A stretch of 64,000 nt of DNA from a bacterium. GTDB taxonomy: Bacteria; Bacteroidota; Ignavibacteria; SZUA-365. Position numbers and translations under genes: made by a program. The DNA lies in assembly GCA_020444325.1 (NCBI GenBank), contig JAHLLD010000001.1, forward strand, positions 310,001-374,000, read 5' to 3'. A model generated the notes under the pieces. It worked only from the letters and a program-made list of their open reading frames with translations. It ran no database searches and was not told the origin of the DNA. Shown here piece after piece: positions 40,012 through 49,025 of this stretch. The first letter of the stretch is position 1, and every line of letters begins with the position of its first letter.

Positions 40012-40464
40012 TCAGTGGGGCAGTTTTCCAATGACTTTCCACAACCAGCGATGAAAACCGTGAATGCCCTGCACCGGCTCAGTAAACATGAACACACATT
40101 CGTTGCTAACCACGCCCATGCCCTGCTCACGGCAGTAGCGTTCGGCATCCTCCGATGCGGCGCCCTGCTGCATCCACACGCGGGTGATTCCCGCCTCGCG
40201 AGCTTCGCGCACGAGCCGCTGCGTCACTTCGGGTTTCACAACCAGAATCAGTCCTCCAACCTCCGCTGGCAGCTCTTTGAGGCTGCGCACACAGGCCTGT
40301 CCGTCAATTTCCTCCGCTTCGGGATGCACCGGATACATTTCGTAGCCGCGCGCTTTGAATTCCCGAAGAATGGAGTTCCCGAATTTTTTCCCACTTCGCG
40401 ACACTCCCGCAATGGCGAGCTTACGCTGCGCGAGAAAATCGTCGATGTCGTGCTTTGATGTCAT
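40012..40464 (-). CDS. CoA-binding Rossmann-fold protein (YccU-like)
   Basis: 150 residues. KLAIAGVSRSGKKFGNSILRE at the start and GYEMYPVHPEAEEIDG, DLILVVKP-like and GITRVWMQQGAAS segments define the small CoA-binding domain family related to the N-terminal part of succinyl-CoA synthetase. The domain stands alone; its function in such proteins is poorly known. It forms a pair with the DUF4440-like lipoprotein gene. Confidence 0.88.
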   Translation of the reverse strand: MTSKHDIDDFLAQRKLAIAGVSRSGKKFGNSILREFKARGYEMYPVHPEAEEIDGQACVRSLKELPAEVGGLILVVKPEVTQRLVREAREAGITRVWMQQGAASEDAERYCREQGMGVVSNECVFMFTEPVQGIHGFHRWLWKVIGKLPH

Positions 40465-40496
40465 GTTCGCTCCTGCAGATTGGAGGAAGGTACTTC

Positions 40497-40536
40497 GATG
40501 ATTGAAAAGGAAATATAGAAAAATGGAATGATGGAA
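40497..40536. repeat. Dispersed A/G-rich repeat (RAYT-linked family, copy 1)
   Basis: GATGATTGAAAAGGAAATAT followed by AGAAAAATGGAATGATGGAA. The first part matches the arm of the hairpin element at 49685-49762 (ATGATTGAAAAATGGAAATAT) apart from a two-base gap. It lies right after the stop of the asparagine-synthetase-like gene. Confidence 0.7.
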
Positions 40537-40539
40537 GCA

Positions 40540-42294
40540 TTAGTCCGATTTCATCAGATACGGCAGCAGCTTCATCAGCGTGTAATCCGCTGTCACCGGA
40601 GCCGATGCGGTAAATGCGTCGCGGATGCGAACACGATCGAACGCCTGATCATCGATGTCGAGGAAAGACAGATCCGGGGGGAAACGGAGTGAGGGCCGTA
40701 CGGAAGGCGCGTAGCGGCTCACGGCGTGATAAAGCCGCGGCCAGCGTGAGAGTCCCGCGCGACGGTACAGCCGTTCGAGCGCGACGGGAACGCGCAGCAG
40801 CCAGGGATTGGCAGTTGGCCAGGAAAGCACATCGGAGTAGGCGCGATGCAGGCGGCGCAGCTGCGGTACGTGCGTCTCGATGCTGAGCTGTTGGGGACGC
40901 TGACGCCAGCGCTTCGACGCTTCCATGCGTGCAATCAGCGCGACATACCTGCGGTCGTAGTACGGAGTCACGTAGCGAATATGCTGATTCTGCATAAGTG
41001 CGAGATCGGTCACATGCTGTGGCAGCAGCTGCTGCACGTAGAAACTGTCGGCGCAATATGCAGAATCTGCATAATTCCGCGGATCGGGTATCACCTGCTC
41101 GAGCTGCTCGATCGCGCGCCGCCTCAGGCGGTCTGCATCGCGTGTGAATCCGAGCACGTCTTCCTGCAGCAGCATGCGCGCCGACTCCCGCAGAAAATCG
41201 TCCCGCGTCTTCACGCGTGCGGCGGTGTTGCGCATGAACCAGCGTCCTTCAATTGAGGTGTGATTCCCGTCGAGCAGCATGCTCCCGTATCGGGCGTAGC
41301 GCCGGTGCACCTCGCTCGCATGAATGTTGTTGAAGGAAAGTACCCCGTTGCCAGCCGCGAGGAAGTCATCCTTTTCCTGCATCAGGTCGTAGGTGTCGGG
41401 CAGCCGTTCTTCGTGATGCTGCAGGCCGAGCAGACGGACGGTTTCCCTTGCAACGCCGATATCATGTCCCTCCTGCATGTAATGCGTCACAAAGCTGCAG
41501 TCTCGCCCCTCTGCATGCAGCACCGCCGCGATGGTGCGGCTGTCGAGTCCGCCTGTCAGTGCCGCAATGCTGCCCGTTCCTTCCATGTCATGCAGCGTCA
41601 GCACAGCCTCGCGAAACGCGTCGACGATATCCGCTTCGAGTCCATCATACGGCGCGGGATGTACCTCAACGGTGTCGTAACGGAAATGGGACGATTGTGC
41701 AGCGTCTCCGGTGAGATCAATATCCACCAGCGATGCTCCCGTCATCCGATGAATGCCTGCGTACATGGTTTTCCCACCCAGCGCGAAACCGAAGGCGAGC
41801 AGCTGCGCCATGCCGTCCTCGTCTTGCCGCAATCCCCCGCGCGCCTCTTTCCATCTGCACACCATGCGCAGCGAGGTTGAGAACACCGCGCCCTGTTCCT
41901 GCAAGCTGTAGTAGAGAGGAAGTGAAGCGAAGGGATCGGATACGAGTCGCAGATGCGTCCCGTCACAGCTGGCGGACTGAAACATCCCGTTGCAGTTGCG
42001 GGACAACTGTTCCACAGGCAGCGTGGCGAGCGCATGAGGCTCGCGGGAAAGCACGCTCTCCTCGAACATTACTCCGTCAAACACACCGATACCGGCACCA
42101 TCCGCCGCTTCGGAAAGCAGGGCGGGATACGGATACCGGGCGGATCTGATCACGCCGAGCATCACGCTCCCATCGGCCGATTGCTGCGTCTCGAGCAGCT
42201 GCTCCTCACCGACGTGCAGTTCGACTTCCTTCAACCAGGAATCGATCTCATCCCGCCGACGGGAGCAGATACCGAAGATTCCTGTTGGTAGCAT
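40540..42294 (-). CDS. Asparagine-synthetase-like protein without the catalytic N-terminal cysteine
   Basis: 584 residues. The first ~190 resemble the class II glutamine amidotransferase fold (GVFDGVMFEE, LRLVSDPFASLPLYYS), but the chain begins MLPTGIFGIC rather than Met-Cys-Gly, so the glutaminase nucleophile is missing. Residues ~250-560 are the ATP-pyrophosphatase synthetase domain with the PP-loop SIAALTGGLDSRTIA. It may use free ammonia or another amine, as seen in beta-lactam synthetase and other natural-product relatives; the product is unknown. Two copies of the 17-bp palindrome lie inside the gene and encode part of the protein (NYADSAYCADS, MQNQHI). Confidence 0.85.
   Translation of the reverse strand: MLPTGIFGICSRRRDEIDSWLKEVELHVGEEQLLETQQSADGSVMLGVIRSARYPYPALLSEAADGAGIGVFDGVMFEESVLSREPHALATLPVEQLSRNCNGMFQSASCDGTHLRLVSDPFASLPLYYSLQEQGAVFSTSLRMVCRWKEARGGLRQDEDGMAQLLAFGFALGGKTMYAGIHRMTGASLVDIDLTGDAAQSSHFRYDTVEVHPAPYDGLEADIVDAFREAVLTLHDMEGTGSIAALTGGLDSRTIAAVLHAEGRDCSFVTHYMQEGHDIGVARETVRLLGLQHHEERLPDTYDLMQEKDDFLAAGNGVLSFNNIHASEVHRRYARYGSMLLDGNHTSIEGRWFMRNTAARVKTRDDFLRESARMLLQEDVLGFTRDADRLRRRAIEQLEQVIPDPRNYADSAYCADSFYVQQLLPQHVTDLALMQNQHIRYVTPYYDRRYVALIARMEASKRWRQRPQQLSIETHVPQLRRLHRAYSDVLSWPTANPWLLRVPVALERLYRRAGLSRWPRLYHAVSRYAPSVRPSLRFPPDLSFLDIDDQAFDRVRIRDAFTASAPVTADYTLMKLLPYLMKSD
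40980..40996. repeat. 17-bp palindrome variant inside the asparagine-synthetase-like gene
   Basis: TATGCTGATTCTGCATA; its reverse complement differs at one position from TATGCAGAATCTGCATA. It lies 77 bases from the exact copy at 41057. Confidence 0.5.
41057..41073. repeat. 17-bp palindrome inside the asparagine-synthetase-like gene
   Basis: TATGCAGAATCTGCATA, perfect in both arms, in frame within the gene (encoding NYADSAY on the minus strand). It is identical to the copy at 58092. Confidence 0.85.
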
Positions 42295-42350
42295 AATGTG
42301 GGACCTCTGCGGTGTTAGGAAGAGCGCTTTCTCTGTAGGAGCTGATCAAC

Positions 42351-42384
42351 AATGGAAAGATAGAAAAATGGAAAGATGGAAAGA
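42351..42384. repeat. Dispersed ATGGAAAGA repeat (copy 2)
   Basis: Tandem ATGGAAAGAT-type units between the asparagine-synthetase-like and pcrA genes, of the same A/G-rich kind as 40497-40536 and 49685-49762. Confidence 0.65.
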
Positions 42385-42500
42385 TCATTTTCCGCTGGGT
42401 ACAATGTGCACCCCGAATATCAGTGATTGCTTCCAGGCAGGAGCAAACGGCCCGGTACACACAAAGGGAAGCAATCCCTGCTCCGTGTAAGCTTGTTATC

Positions 42501-42528
42501 TGCAATTTGCAATTTGCGATTTGAAATC
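42501..42528. repeat. 7-bp tandem repeat ending on the pcrA stop codon
   Basis: Four consecutive heptamers: TGCAATT, TGCAATT, TGCGATT, TGAAATC. The last base is part of the pcrA stop (CTA on this strand, TAG in the gene), so the repeat abuts the coding end exactly. Confidence 0.8.
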
Positions 42529-44768
42529 TACGCGGGTTTGAGTCCGGCGAATTTGAGGACGAGGGTTTTCTTTCCGACGGAGTCGAAGAGGACGACGCCG
42601 CGGGCCATGTCGCCGGTACCCTGGATGGAGAGCAGCTTGCCGCGGCCGAACGTGGCGTGGATGACATAGCTGCCGATGGAGATTTCGCCGTCCATCTGCG
42701 AGTATGAATCCGCACTGCCGAGCTGACTGTACTCATTGCGTTTGGGACGGGGCTTGTTGGCGGGTACGCCGGTGCCGCGGCGGCCGCGCTGGCCTCCGCG
42801 ATGACTGCTGCCAAGTCCGTTCCCCGCATATGGTGCCCGGCGGCGCGTGCTTTCGCGCTGCACCACACTCTCGTCGATCTCATCGAGGAAGCGGGAGGAA
42901 ACCTGTTCGAGGCGTTCGCCCCAGCGCACACGGGAACGTGCATGCGTCATATACAGTTTCTGCATCGCACGCGTCATGCCCACATAACACAGACGACGCT
43001 CCTCTTCCACCTCGTCACGTTCGATGGCCATGGAAGAGGGGAAAAGTCCTTCTTCCATACCGACGAGAAAGATGACGGGGAATTCCAATCCTTTCGCGGC
43101 ATGCAGCGTCATCAGCGTTACCGCGTTGCGCGCATCGTCGAGGTTGTCGATATCCGAAACCAGGGAAGCCTGCTCGAGAAAGGCTTCCAGTGTATTCTGC
43201 CCATCCTCGGTCTCAAACTCGGTAACGGCGGAGAGCAGTTCCTGGATGTTGTCGAGGCGCATACGCGCATCGGCCGTGCCTTCGTTTTTGAAGGATGTCA
43301 CCAGTCCCAGTTCATCGATCAGCGAGCTGACCAGTTCCCCGGCACTTATTTCGCCGCGCAGGGTGGTGTATTTCTGCACGAGACGCACGAATTCCTGCAC
43401 GCGCCGCGTCGCCGCGGTGGTGAGACTCGGCACTGTTTCCGCACGCTTGACCGCTTCAAAAAATGAAATGCCCTCTTCCCCGGCGTAGTCCCGGATGCGT
43501 CCCACCGAAGTCGCCCCGATGCCGCGTGTGGGATAATTGATCACGCGCAGTCCCGCTTCGTCGTCGTCGGGATTGACGATAAGACGCAGGTAGGCAAGGA
43601 TATCCTTGATCTCCTTGCGCCGGTAGAATTCCACGCCGCCGACGATGGTATAGGGAATACCGCTGCGGCGCATGGCATCCTCGATCGCACGGCTCTGCGC
43701 ATTGGTGCGATACAGCACCGCGAAATCGTTGAGCTGCAGCTTGCGCTTGCGCGCTTCCTCCTGCATGCACAACACGATTTTGTGTGCTTCCTCTCCCTCA
43801 TCTGCCGTTTCGAGTACGCTGATCATGTCGCCCGCGTCATTCTCCGTCCACAGCGTTTTTGCAATCTGCTTCCTGTTGTGCTTGATGACAGAATCCGCAC
43901 CGGCAAGAATGGACTTGGTCGAGCGGTAATTCTGTTCGAGCCGGAACACCCGTGCGTTTTCAAAATGCCGTTCGAATTCGAGAATGTTGCGGATGTCGGC
44001 GCCGCGGAAGGCATAAATACTCTGCGCATCGTCGCCCACCACGCAGATGTTCTTCGTCTTCCCCGCCAGACGGCGCACGATCTGATACTGCGCCTGATTG
44101 GTATCCTGGTATTCGTCGATGAGAATGAAGCGGAACTGCTTCTGCCAGCTTTCCAGCACGTCGGGATGTTCGTCGAGCAGACGAATGGGGTGCAGAATGA
44201 GGTCGTCGAAATCCATCGCGTTGGAGGACTTGAGCCTCTTCTCATATTCGGTGAACACCTCGGCGACTTTCTGCTCGAAAATGTCGAAGGCTTTGTCCGC
44301 CAGGGCCGCAGGTGTCATCATCTTGTTCTTTGCGGCACTGATGGCATGCCGCACGGCGGAGGGAGAGACCTGCTGCGTGTTGATCCCGAGATCGTTCATG
44401 ATGCTCTTGACCACACCCTGCGAATCTTCAGTGTCGTAAATCGAGAAACTGCGCTGGAAGCCGATGCGTTCAGCATCGCGCCGCAGCAGACGGGCGAAGG
44501 TGGCATGGAACGTCCCCATCCAGATGCGACGGGCTTCGTCGCCCGGGATCACCTGTTCGATACGCTCACGCATTTCGCGCGCGGCCTTGTTCGTAAAAGT
44601 GAGGGCAAGGATGTTGTAGGCCGGGACGCCGGCCTGCAGCAGGTAAGCGATGCGGTAGGTGAGCACGCGGGTTTTCCCGCTTCCGGCGCCCGCGATGATC
44701 ATCACGGGTCCTTCCAGCGTTTGCACCGCTTCTTTCTGGACGGGATTCAGTTCACGAAGAAAGGACAT
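42528..44768 (-). CDS. pcrA: UvrD/PcrA-type DNA helicase
   Basis: 746 residues from ATG 44768 (MSFLRELNPVQKEAVQT), the usual start of the family; the longer frame adds a non-conserved piece. Superfamily-1 motifs: AGAGSGKTRVLTYRIAYLL (Walker A), FILIDEYQDTNQAQY, VGDDAQSIYAFRGAD, LEQNYRST, LMTLHAAKGLEFPVIFLVGMEEGLFP and VGMTRAMQKLY. The C-terminal end (VIHATFGRGKLLSI, then VLKFAGLKPA) is the RNA-polymerase/DNA contact domain found in PcrA. It works in repair, replication restart and transcription-coupled repair. Confidence 0.95.
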   Translation of the reverse strand: MSFLRELNPVQKEAVQTLEGPVMIIAGAGSGKTRVLTYRIAYLLQAGVPAYNILALTFTNKAAREMRERIEQVIPGDEARRIWMGTFHATFARLLRRDAERIGFQRSFSIYDTEDSQGVVKSIMNDLGINTQQVSPSAVRHAISAAKNKMMTPAALADKAFDIFEQKVAEVFTEYEKRLKSSNAMDFDDLILHPIRLLDEHPDVLESWQKQFRFILIDEYQDTNQAQYQIVRRLAGKTKNICVVGDDAQSIYAFRGADIRNILEFERHFENARVFRLEQNYRSTKSILAGADSVIKHNRKQIAKTLWTENDAGDMISVLETADEGEEAHKIVLCMQEEARKRKLQLNDFAVLYRTNAQSRAIEDAMRRSGIPYTIVGGVEFYRRKEIKDILAYLRLIVNPDDDEAGLRVINYPTRGIGATSVGRIRDYAGEEGISFFEAVKRAETVPSLTTAATRRVQEFVRLVQKYTTLRGEISAGELVSSLIDELGLVTSFKNEGTADARMRLDNIQELLSAVTEFETEDGQNTLEAFLEQASLVSDIDNLDDARNAVTLMTLHAAKGLEFPVIFLVGMEEGLFPSSMAIERDEVEEERRLCYVGMTRAMQKLYMTHARSRVRWGERLEQVSSRFLDEIDESVVQRESTRRRAPYAGNGLGSSHRGGQRGRRGTGVPANKPRPKRNEYSQLGSADSYSQMDGEISIGSYVIHATFGRGKLLSIQGTGDMARGVVLFDSVGKKTLVLKFAGLKPA

Positions 44769-44939
44769 CTGAGAGCTATGGTGTAACGGCGGCGGACCGA
44801 TGGTGCGCCCGCATCCGGGATGAGACAATGGGTTTCTGGTGGAAAGCACTCCTCTTCCGCAGCCCTCACTGGCTGCAGTCTGGCTTCCCTGTGTTCAATT
44901 GGGAATTCCGGCTTCCCGATGCCGTGCGTTCGATCGACG

Positions 44940-46451
44940 CTACTTTTCCGGACGCATGGTCGGGAAGAGGATGACATCGCGGATGGATTCCGCACCGGTC
45001 AGCAGCATGGTCAGCCTGTCGATACCGATACCGAGTCCGGCCGTCGGCGGCATGCCGTATTCCAGTGTTTCCACGTAGTCTTCATCGAAGGTCATGGCCT
45101 CGTCGTCACCCCGAGCCCGCAGGCTGGCCTGCTCGACGAAACGTTCCTTCTGATCGATCGGGTCATTGAGTTCGGAGAACGCATTGGCGATCTCCTGTCC
45201 ATTGATATACAGCTCGAAACGCTCGACCAGTCCATCTTCCGTGCGATGTTTCTTGGCCAGCGGCGAAAGTTCGAGCGGGTAGTCGGTAATAAACGTCGGT
45301 TGAATGAGATTATCTTCCACGCGTTCCGAGAAAATCTCATCGATGATTTTTCCCGGACCGTCACTGTCTTCGAGTTCCACGCCGAGACGTTTTGCGGCTT
45401 CGCGCAGACCGGCTTCATCCTTGCCGCGCAGATCCTCGCCCGTATGTTCCTTGATGGAATCGAACATGCTCAGGCGGCGGAACGGCGGCGTGAAGTCGAT
45501 TTCCTCACCACCCACGACAGCGGTATTGCTGTTGTTGACAGCCTTGTTGATGGTGAACAGCATTTCCTCGACAAGCTCCATCATCCACCGGTAGTCCTTG
45601 TACGCCACGTACAATTCCATCATGGTGAATTCCGGGTTGTGATTGCGGTCCATCCCCTCGTTGCGGAAATCCTTGCTGATTTCATACACGCCGTGGAAAC
45701 CGCCCACGATCAGGCGCTTCAGGTACAGCTCGTCGGCAATGCGCAGGTAGAGCGTCATGTCGAGCGCGTTGTGATGGGTGACGAAGGGACGCGCGGCGGC
45801 GCCGCCGTACAGCGGCTGCAGCACGGGTGTTTCGACCTCGAGATATCCGCGTCCGTCGAGAAACGCACGCATGCTGCGAATCAGCTGCGAGCGCTTGACG
45901 AACACATCCTTCACCGAGGGATTCACGATCAGATCCAGTGCCCGCTTGCGGTAGCGCAGTTCCTTGTCGGCGAACTGATCGTAGACAACCTTGTTTCCTT
46001 CCTCGTCCGTTTTCTCTTTCGGCACGGGCAGGGGACGCAGGGATTTCGCGAGCAGAACGATTTCCTTCGCATGCACCGACACCTCGCCGGTACGCGTACG
46101 GAACACGAAACCCTTCACGCCGATCACATCGCCGATGTCGAGCAGCTTGAACATCTTGTAGCTGTCCTCGCCCACATCGTCACGTTTGACGTATATCTGG
46201 ATTTTCCCGGTATGGTCGGTGATATGGGTAAACGACGCTTTGCCCATACGGCGAATCGTCATGATGCGTCCCGCGAGCGCGACATTTCGCTCTTCCGCCT
46301 CATCGGTGAAAGATGCGAGAATGTCCGCCGCTTCAGCGTCCACCGGAAATTCATACGCGTAAGGCTGCACCCCGCGTTCGAGCAGCTCGTGATACTCCTC
46401 CCGCCTGCGGCGCATGAGATCGTTGAGGTCTTCGGTCTGACCGTTCTGCAT
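44940..46451 (-). CDS. lysS: Lysyl-tRNA synthetase, class II
   Basis: 503 residues. An N-terminal OB-fold anticodon domain ([22 protein letters not shown]) is followed by class II motifs: [17 protein letters not shown] (motif 1), [20 protein letters not shown] (motif 2) and [15 protein letters not shown] (motif 3), and ends VILFPTMRP. It charges tRNA-Lys. It is divergent from the toxin-antitoxin pair. Confidence 0.97.
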   Translation of the reverse strand: MQNGQTEDLNDLMRRRREEYHELLERGVQPYAYEFPVDAEAADILASFTDEAEERNVALAGRIMTIRRMGKASFTHITDHTGKIQIYVKRDDVGEDSYKMFKLLDIGDVIGVKGFVFRTRTGEVSVHAKEIVLLAKSLRPLPVPKEKTDEEGNKVVYDQFADKELRYRKRALDLIVNPSVKDVFVKRSQLIRSMRAFLDGRGYLEVETPVLQPLYGGAAARPFVTHHNALDMTLYLRIADELYLKRLIVGGFHGVYEISKDFRNEGMDRNHNPEFTMMELYVAYKDYRWMMELVEEMLFTINKAVNNSNTAVVGGEEIDFTPPFRRLSMFDSIKEHTGEDLRGKDEAGLREAAKRLGVELEDSDGPGKIIDEIFSERVEDNLIQPTFITDYPLELSPLAKKHRTEDGLVERFELYINGQEIANAFSELNDPIDQKERFVEQASLRARGDDEAMTFDEDYVETLEYGMPPTAGLGIGIDRLTMLLTGAESIRDVILFPTMRPEK

Positions 46452-46562
46452 GAATACCTGTCACATTCTGTTTGAGTTCTGTCGGATTCAAAACTTACGG
46501 AGCTTGCGCGGTAAATCCAATTGCCCCGCCGCTTCGGCCGAGGAAAAGCCCCGAGAAATGAC

Positions 46563-46598
46563 TTGCGCTGTGGACCGAATAAAGTCTATATTCAGTCC
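46563..46598 (+). promoter_or_regulatory. Promoter with overlapping operator for the toxin-antitoxin pair
   Basis: TTGCGC (46563-46568), an 18-base spacer and TATATT (46587-46592). Overlapping it is an inverted repeat: GGACCGAATA (46572-46581) and TATTCAGTCC (46589-46598), pairing with one mismatch across a 7-base centre. A palindrome over the -10 is where a Phd/YefM antitoxin would bind to repress its own operon; that binding is inferred. Confidence 0.55.
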
Positions 46599-46617
46599 GA
46601 ACAGAAGGAGACAAAAC

Positions 46618-46893
46618 ATGAAGCTTTCCGAACAGGTCAAACCCGTCAGCTACTTCAAAGCGAATGCTGCGGAGATGCTCCGCTCCGTAGGCGAAGGAGG
46701 CGCCCCGTATATCATTACACAGAACGGGGAGGCAAAAGCCGTGCTGATGGATATCGACAGCTACGAGGAAACGCAGGAGACGCTTGCACTGCTGAAAATC
46801 CTCGCTCTGGGGACGCGCCAGATCGAAGAGAATGATGTGTATCCTGCCGATGAGGTTTTCGACCGCCTCCGTGATGGATTGCGGGAGAAATAA
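46618..46893 (+). CDS. Antitoxin, Phd/YefM family
   Basis: 91 residues from ATG 46618, with AAGGAG at 46605-46610. KLSEQVKPVSYFKANAAEML, then GAPYIITQNGEAKAVLMDIDSYEE is the Phd/YefM DNA-binding fold. The C-terminal 30 residues (ILALGTRQIEENDVYPADEVFDRLRDGL) are the part that would wrap the toxin. It overlaps the toxin start by one base (TAATG) and probably represses the pair through the palindrome at 46572-46598. Confidence 0.92.
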   Translation: MKLSEQVKPVSYFKANAAEMLRSVGEGGAPYIITQNGEAKAVLMDIDSYEETQETLALLKILALGTRQIEENDVYPADEVFDRLRDGLREK

Positions 46894-47219
46894 TGTCCCA
46901 TACCGTTTTTTTTACCAGGGATGCAGTCCGCGACCTGGACGCGATCCGGGATTATCTCCTCGATCATGGCGGAGTGGATGGTGCCATTGAGGAAATAGAC
47001 AGACTGCAGAAGCGCATAAAACGGCTCCATGTCCACCCCGAGCGGGGACATGTACCAAGGGAATTGCACGCGTCGGGATTGCAGGACATCCGGGAAATAA
47101 TCGAGAAACCATACCGCATTCTCTACCGCGTCACTGGAACACAGGTTTTCGTCTTGCTCGTCGCTCATGAACGACGCGACATGCAGACGCTGCTGCAGCG
47201 GCGCCTGCTGCGGGGTTAG
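46893..47219 (+). CDS. Toxin, ParE/RelE superfamily
   Basis: 108 residues. VFFTRDAVRDLDAIRDYLLDHGGVDGAIEEIDRLQKRIKRLHVHPERGHVPREL, then IREIIEKPYRILYRV and VFVLLVAHERRDMQTLL, fit the ParE/RelE fold. The end, with HERRDM in place of the RelE catalytic set, is nearer ParE (gyrase poison) than an mRNA endonuclease. Its mode of action is not shown. Translationally coupled to the antitoxin. Confidence 0.9.
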   Translation: MSHTVFFTRDAVRDLDAIRDYLLDHGGVDGAIEEIDRLQKRIKRLHVHPERGHVPRELHASGLQDIREIIEKPYRILYRVTGTQVFVLLVAHERRDMQTLLQRRLLRG

Positions 47220-47267
47220 CAGGCGAGGACAGCATGCGCGCAGTCGCAGTGATTTTCATTGCTGATA

Positions 47268-47298
47268 TTGATTTTTCCTCACACGCTTACTATATTTG
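47268..47298 (+). promoter_or_regulatory. Promoter of tRNA-Arg
   Basis: TTGATT (47268-47273), 17 bases, TATATT (47291-47296). The same site reads TTG, 20 bases, TATATTTG, which matches the Bacteroidetes TAnnTTTG -7 element. It ends 16 bases before the tRNA. Confidence 0.7.
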
Positions 47299-47313
47299 TT
47301 CTCTGTACTCGCT

Positions 47314-47390
47314 GCGCCTGTAGCTTAATTGGATAGAGCACCTGACTACGGATCAGGAGGTTCGGGGTTCGAGTCCCTGCGGGCGCGCCA
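47314..47390 (+). tRNA. tRNA-Arg (anticodon ACG)
   Basis: 77 nt with encoded CCA. Acceptor GCGCCTG pairs with CGGGCGC; D-arm TAGCTTAATTGGATAGAGC; anticodon stem CTGAC/ATCAG around the anticodon ACG; T-arm GGGGTTCGAGTCCC. ACG reads CGU/CGC/CGA after A-to-I editing. Confidence 0.97.
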
Positions 47391-47395
47391 GCAGC

Positions 47396-47428
47396 AAGTC
47401 CCTCTGCGCGAGGGATTTGTTGTTTTAT
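47396..47428 (+). terminator. Terminator after tRNA-Arg
   Basis: TCCCTC and GAGGGA form a 6-bp stem with a 5-base loop, then TTTGTTGTTTTATTT. The stem is short, so it is a moderate call. Confidence 0.6.
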
Positions 47429-47463
47429 TTCGACAATGATGCGCAAGGAAATGGAGGACAGTG

Positions 47464-48357
47464 ATGCAAGCCCTGGCACAGACCAATTTCGACACGCTTT
47501 CGCTTTTCCGCCGCGGCAAGGTCCGCGACGTATACGAACTCGGCGACAAACTGCTCATCGTGGCAACCGATCGTCTCTCCGCGTTCGACGTGGTGCTTCC
47601 GGATCCCATTCCCATGAAGGGAACGGTGCTCACGCAGATTTCGCGTTTCTGGTTTGACCGCACGACACATATCACGCGCAATCACTGTATCTCCACCGAT
47701 GTGACTGAGTATCCCGAAGAACTCGCCCCCTATGCCGAGGATTTGAAGGGCCGTAGCATGCTTGTGCGCAAAACGCAGCCGCTGGCCATCGAGTGTGTGG
47801 TGCGTGGGTATCTGACCGGCAGCGGACTCAAGGAATACCGCCGCTCGCAGTCCGTCTGCGGCATTCCCCTGGGGGAAGGACTCGTGGACGGCTCCATGCT
47901 GCCCGAGCCCCTGTTTACGCCGTCAACCAAGGCGGATGAGGGACATGACGAAAACATCGATTTCGAAACTGCAGCGGGCATCGTCGGGCGCGAACAGGCC
48001 GAAAAGGCACGCGACCTGAGCATCGCGCTCTACAGCTTCGCGCGTGATTTCGCCCGTGAGCGCGGTATTATCATCGCGGATACGAAGTTCGAGTTCGGCG
48101 TCGACGCCGAGGGCGAGATCATCCTCATCGACGAAGCGCTCACGCCCGATTCCTCCCGCTTCTGGCCAATGGAAGGCTACGCACCGGGACAGTCGCAGCC
48201 GAGCTTCGACAAGCAGTATGTGCGCGACTACCTGGAGTCGGTCAAGTGGGACAAGAATCCGCCGGCCCCTGAGCTTCCCGCCGACGTGATCGCGAAGACT
48301 ACCGAGAAGTATCTCGAGGCCTATCAGCTCGTCACCGGACAGCAGCTGGCGGTCTGA
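47464..48357 (+). CDS. purC: Phosphoribosylaminoimidazole-succinocarboxamide synthase
   Basis: 297 residues from ATG 47464, with GGAGG at 47453-47457 (the preceding GTG is too close to it). SAICAR synthetase signatures: FRRGKVRDVYELGDKLLIVATDRLSAFDVVLPDPIPMKG, VVRGYLTGSGLKEYRR, IIIADTKFEFGVD and LIDEALTPDSSRFWP. It joins CAIR and aspartate with ATP in purine synthesis. Seven bases separate it from the next gene. Confidence 0.96.
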   Translation: MQALAQTNFDTLSLFRRGKVRDVYELGDKLLIVATDRLSAFDVVLPDPIPMKGTVLTQISRFWFDRTTHITRNHCISTDVTEYPEELAPYAEDLKGRSMLVRKTQPLAIECVVRGYLTGSGLKEYRRSQSVCGIPLGEGLVDGSMLPEPLFTPSTKADEGHDENIDFETAAGIVGREQAEKARDLSIALYSFARDFARERGIIIADTKFEFGVDAEGEIILIDEALTPDSSRFWPMEGYAPGQSQPSFDKQYVRDYLESVKWDKNPPAPELPADVIAKTTEKYLEAYQLVTGQQLAV

Positions 48358-48364
48358 TTCGCAG

Positions 48365-48829
48365 ATGAGTATTGCCGTTCCCAAACTGCCCTTCAACGAT
48401 CACAAGCATCCGCCCACGCGGCCTGAGATCGATCTCCAGCTCGGCGTGCTGCCCGCCATCGAGCTCAAGCGCTTCGAGCACAAACTCGAACTCATAGAAC
48501 CGCAGATCAACTGGTCGATGCAGTGGTACGAAAACGAAGCCGGCTGGGGCTATCGCGCCTCTTACCGCTCCCGTGTCGTCTGCGTGCTGCATTTCTACAA
48601 GGGCTTTTTTTCGGTGACACTCTCCGTACCCATCGACGAAACCGATGACTACCTCGCGCTCAAGGAAACGACACCGCTGGTCCGTACCGCCTTCGAGCAT
48701 TTCAAGCTGTCGGCCAAAATGAAGTGGGTGACCTTCAACATCAGTCGCGGTGCTGACGTCGATGCCGTCATCGCCATCGCGAATAAGAAAATGGCGGATC
48801 TGCGAAAGAAAACACGCGGAGCATCCTGA
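48365..48829 (+). CDS. Small conserved protein, DUF3788-like
   Basis: 154 residues. The central GWGYRASYRSRVVCVLHFYKGFFSVTLSVP and the C-terminal KMKWVTFNISRGADVDAVIAIANKKM match what I recall of DUF3788, a small alpha/beta family of unknown function. Seven bases after purC, ending in a strong terminator, so likely co-transcribed with purC. Confidence 0.75.
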   Translation: MSIAVPKLPFNDHKHPPTRPEIDLQLGVLPAIELKRFEHKLELIEPQINWSMQWYENEAGWGYRASYRSRVVCVLHFYKGFFSVTLSVPIDETDDYLALKETTPLVRTAFEHFKLSAKMKWVTFNISRGADVDAVIAIANKKMADLRKKTRGAS

Positions 48830-48904
48830 TCTCTCTTCGCATGGCATGCTGCTGATCAGCGCAGCGTGATTCCGCAGCACAACCATCGAATACGCAGACA
48901 TTGA

Positions 48905-48942
48905 ATCCATGAGGGCATTCCTGACGCCCTCATGGATTTTTC
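48905..48942 (+). terminator. Strong intrinsic terminator after the purC-DUF3788 pair
   Basis: ATCCATGAGGGC and GCCCTCATGGAT form a perfect 12-bp stem around a 9-base loop, followed by TTTTT. Confidence 0.93.
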
Positions 48943-49025
48943 CATTTCATGGGGAAGGGTGAGGGGATAGTTTGTGTTCCTGCGGACCCGATCCGCGGGA
49001 ATTTACATTTTAGGGAGAAACTGTC

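Noticed and set aside
44820-46475. 551-codon plus-strand open frame over lysS
   Set aside because: Antisense to lysS, which has all class II motifs; the composition (His/Arg-rich) is that of a shadow frame.
46618-47219. Genomic island or prophage around the toxin-antitoxin and tRNA genes
   Set aside because: No integrase, no att-like repeat of the tRNA end and no composition shift; neighbours are housekeeping genes.
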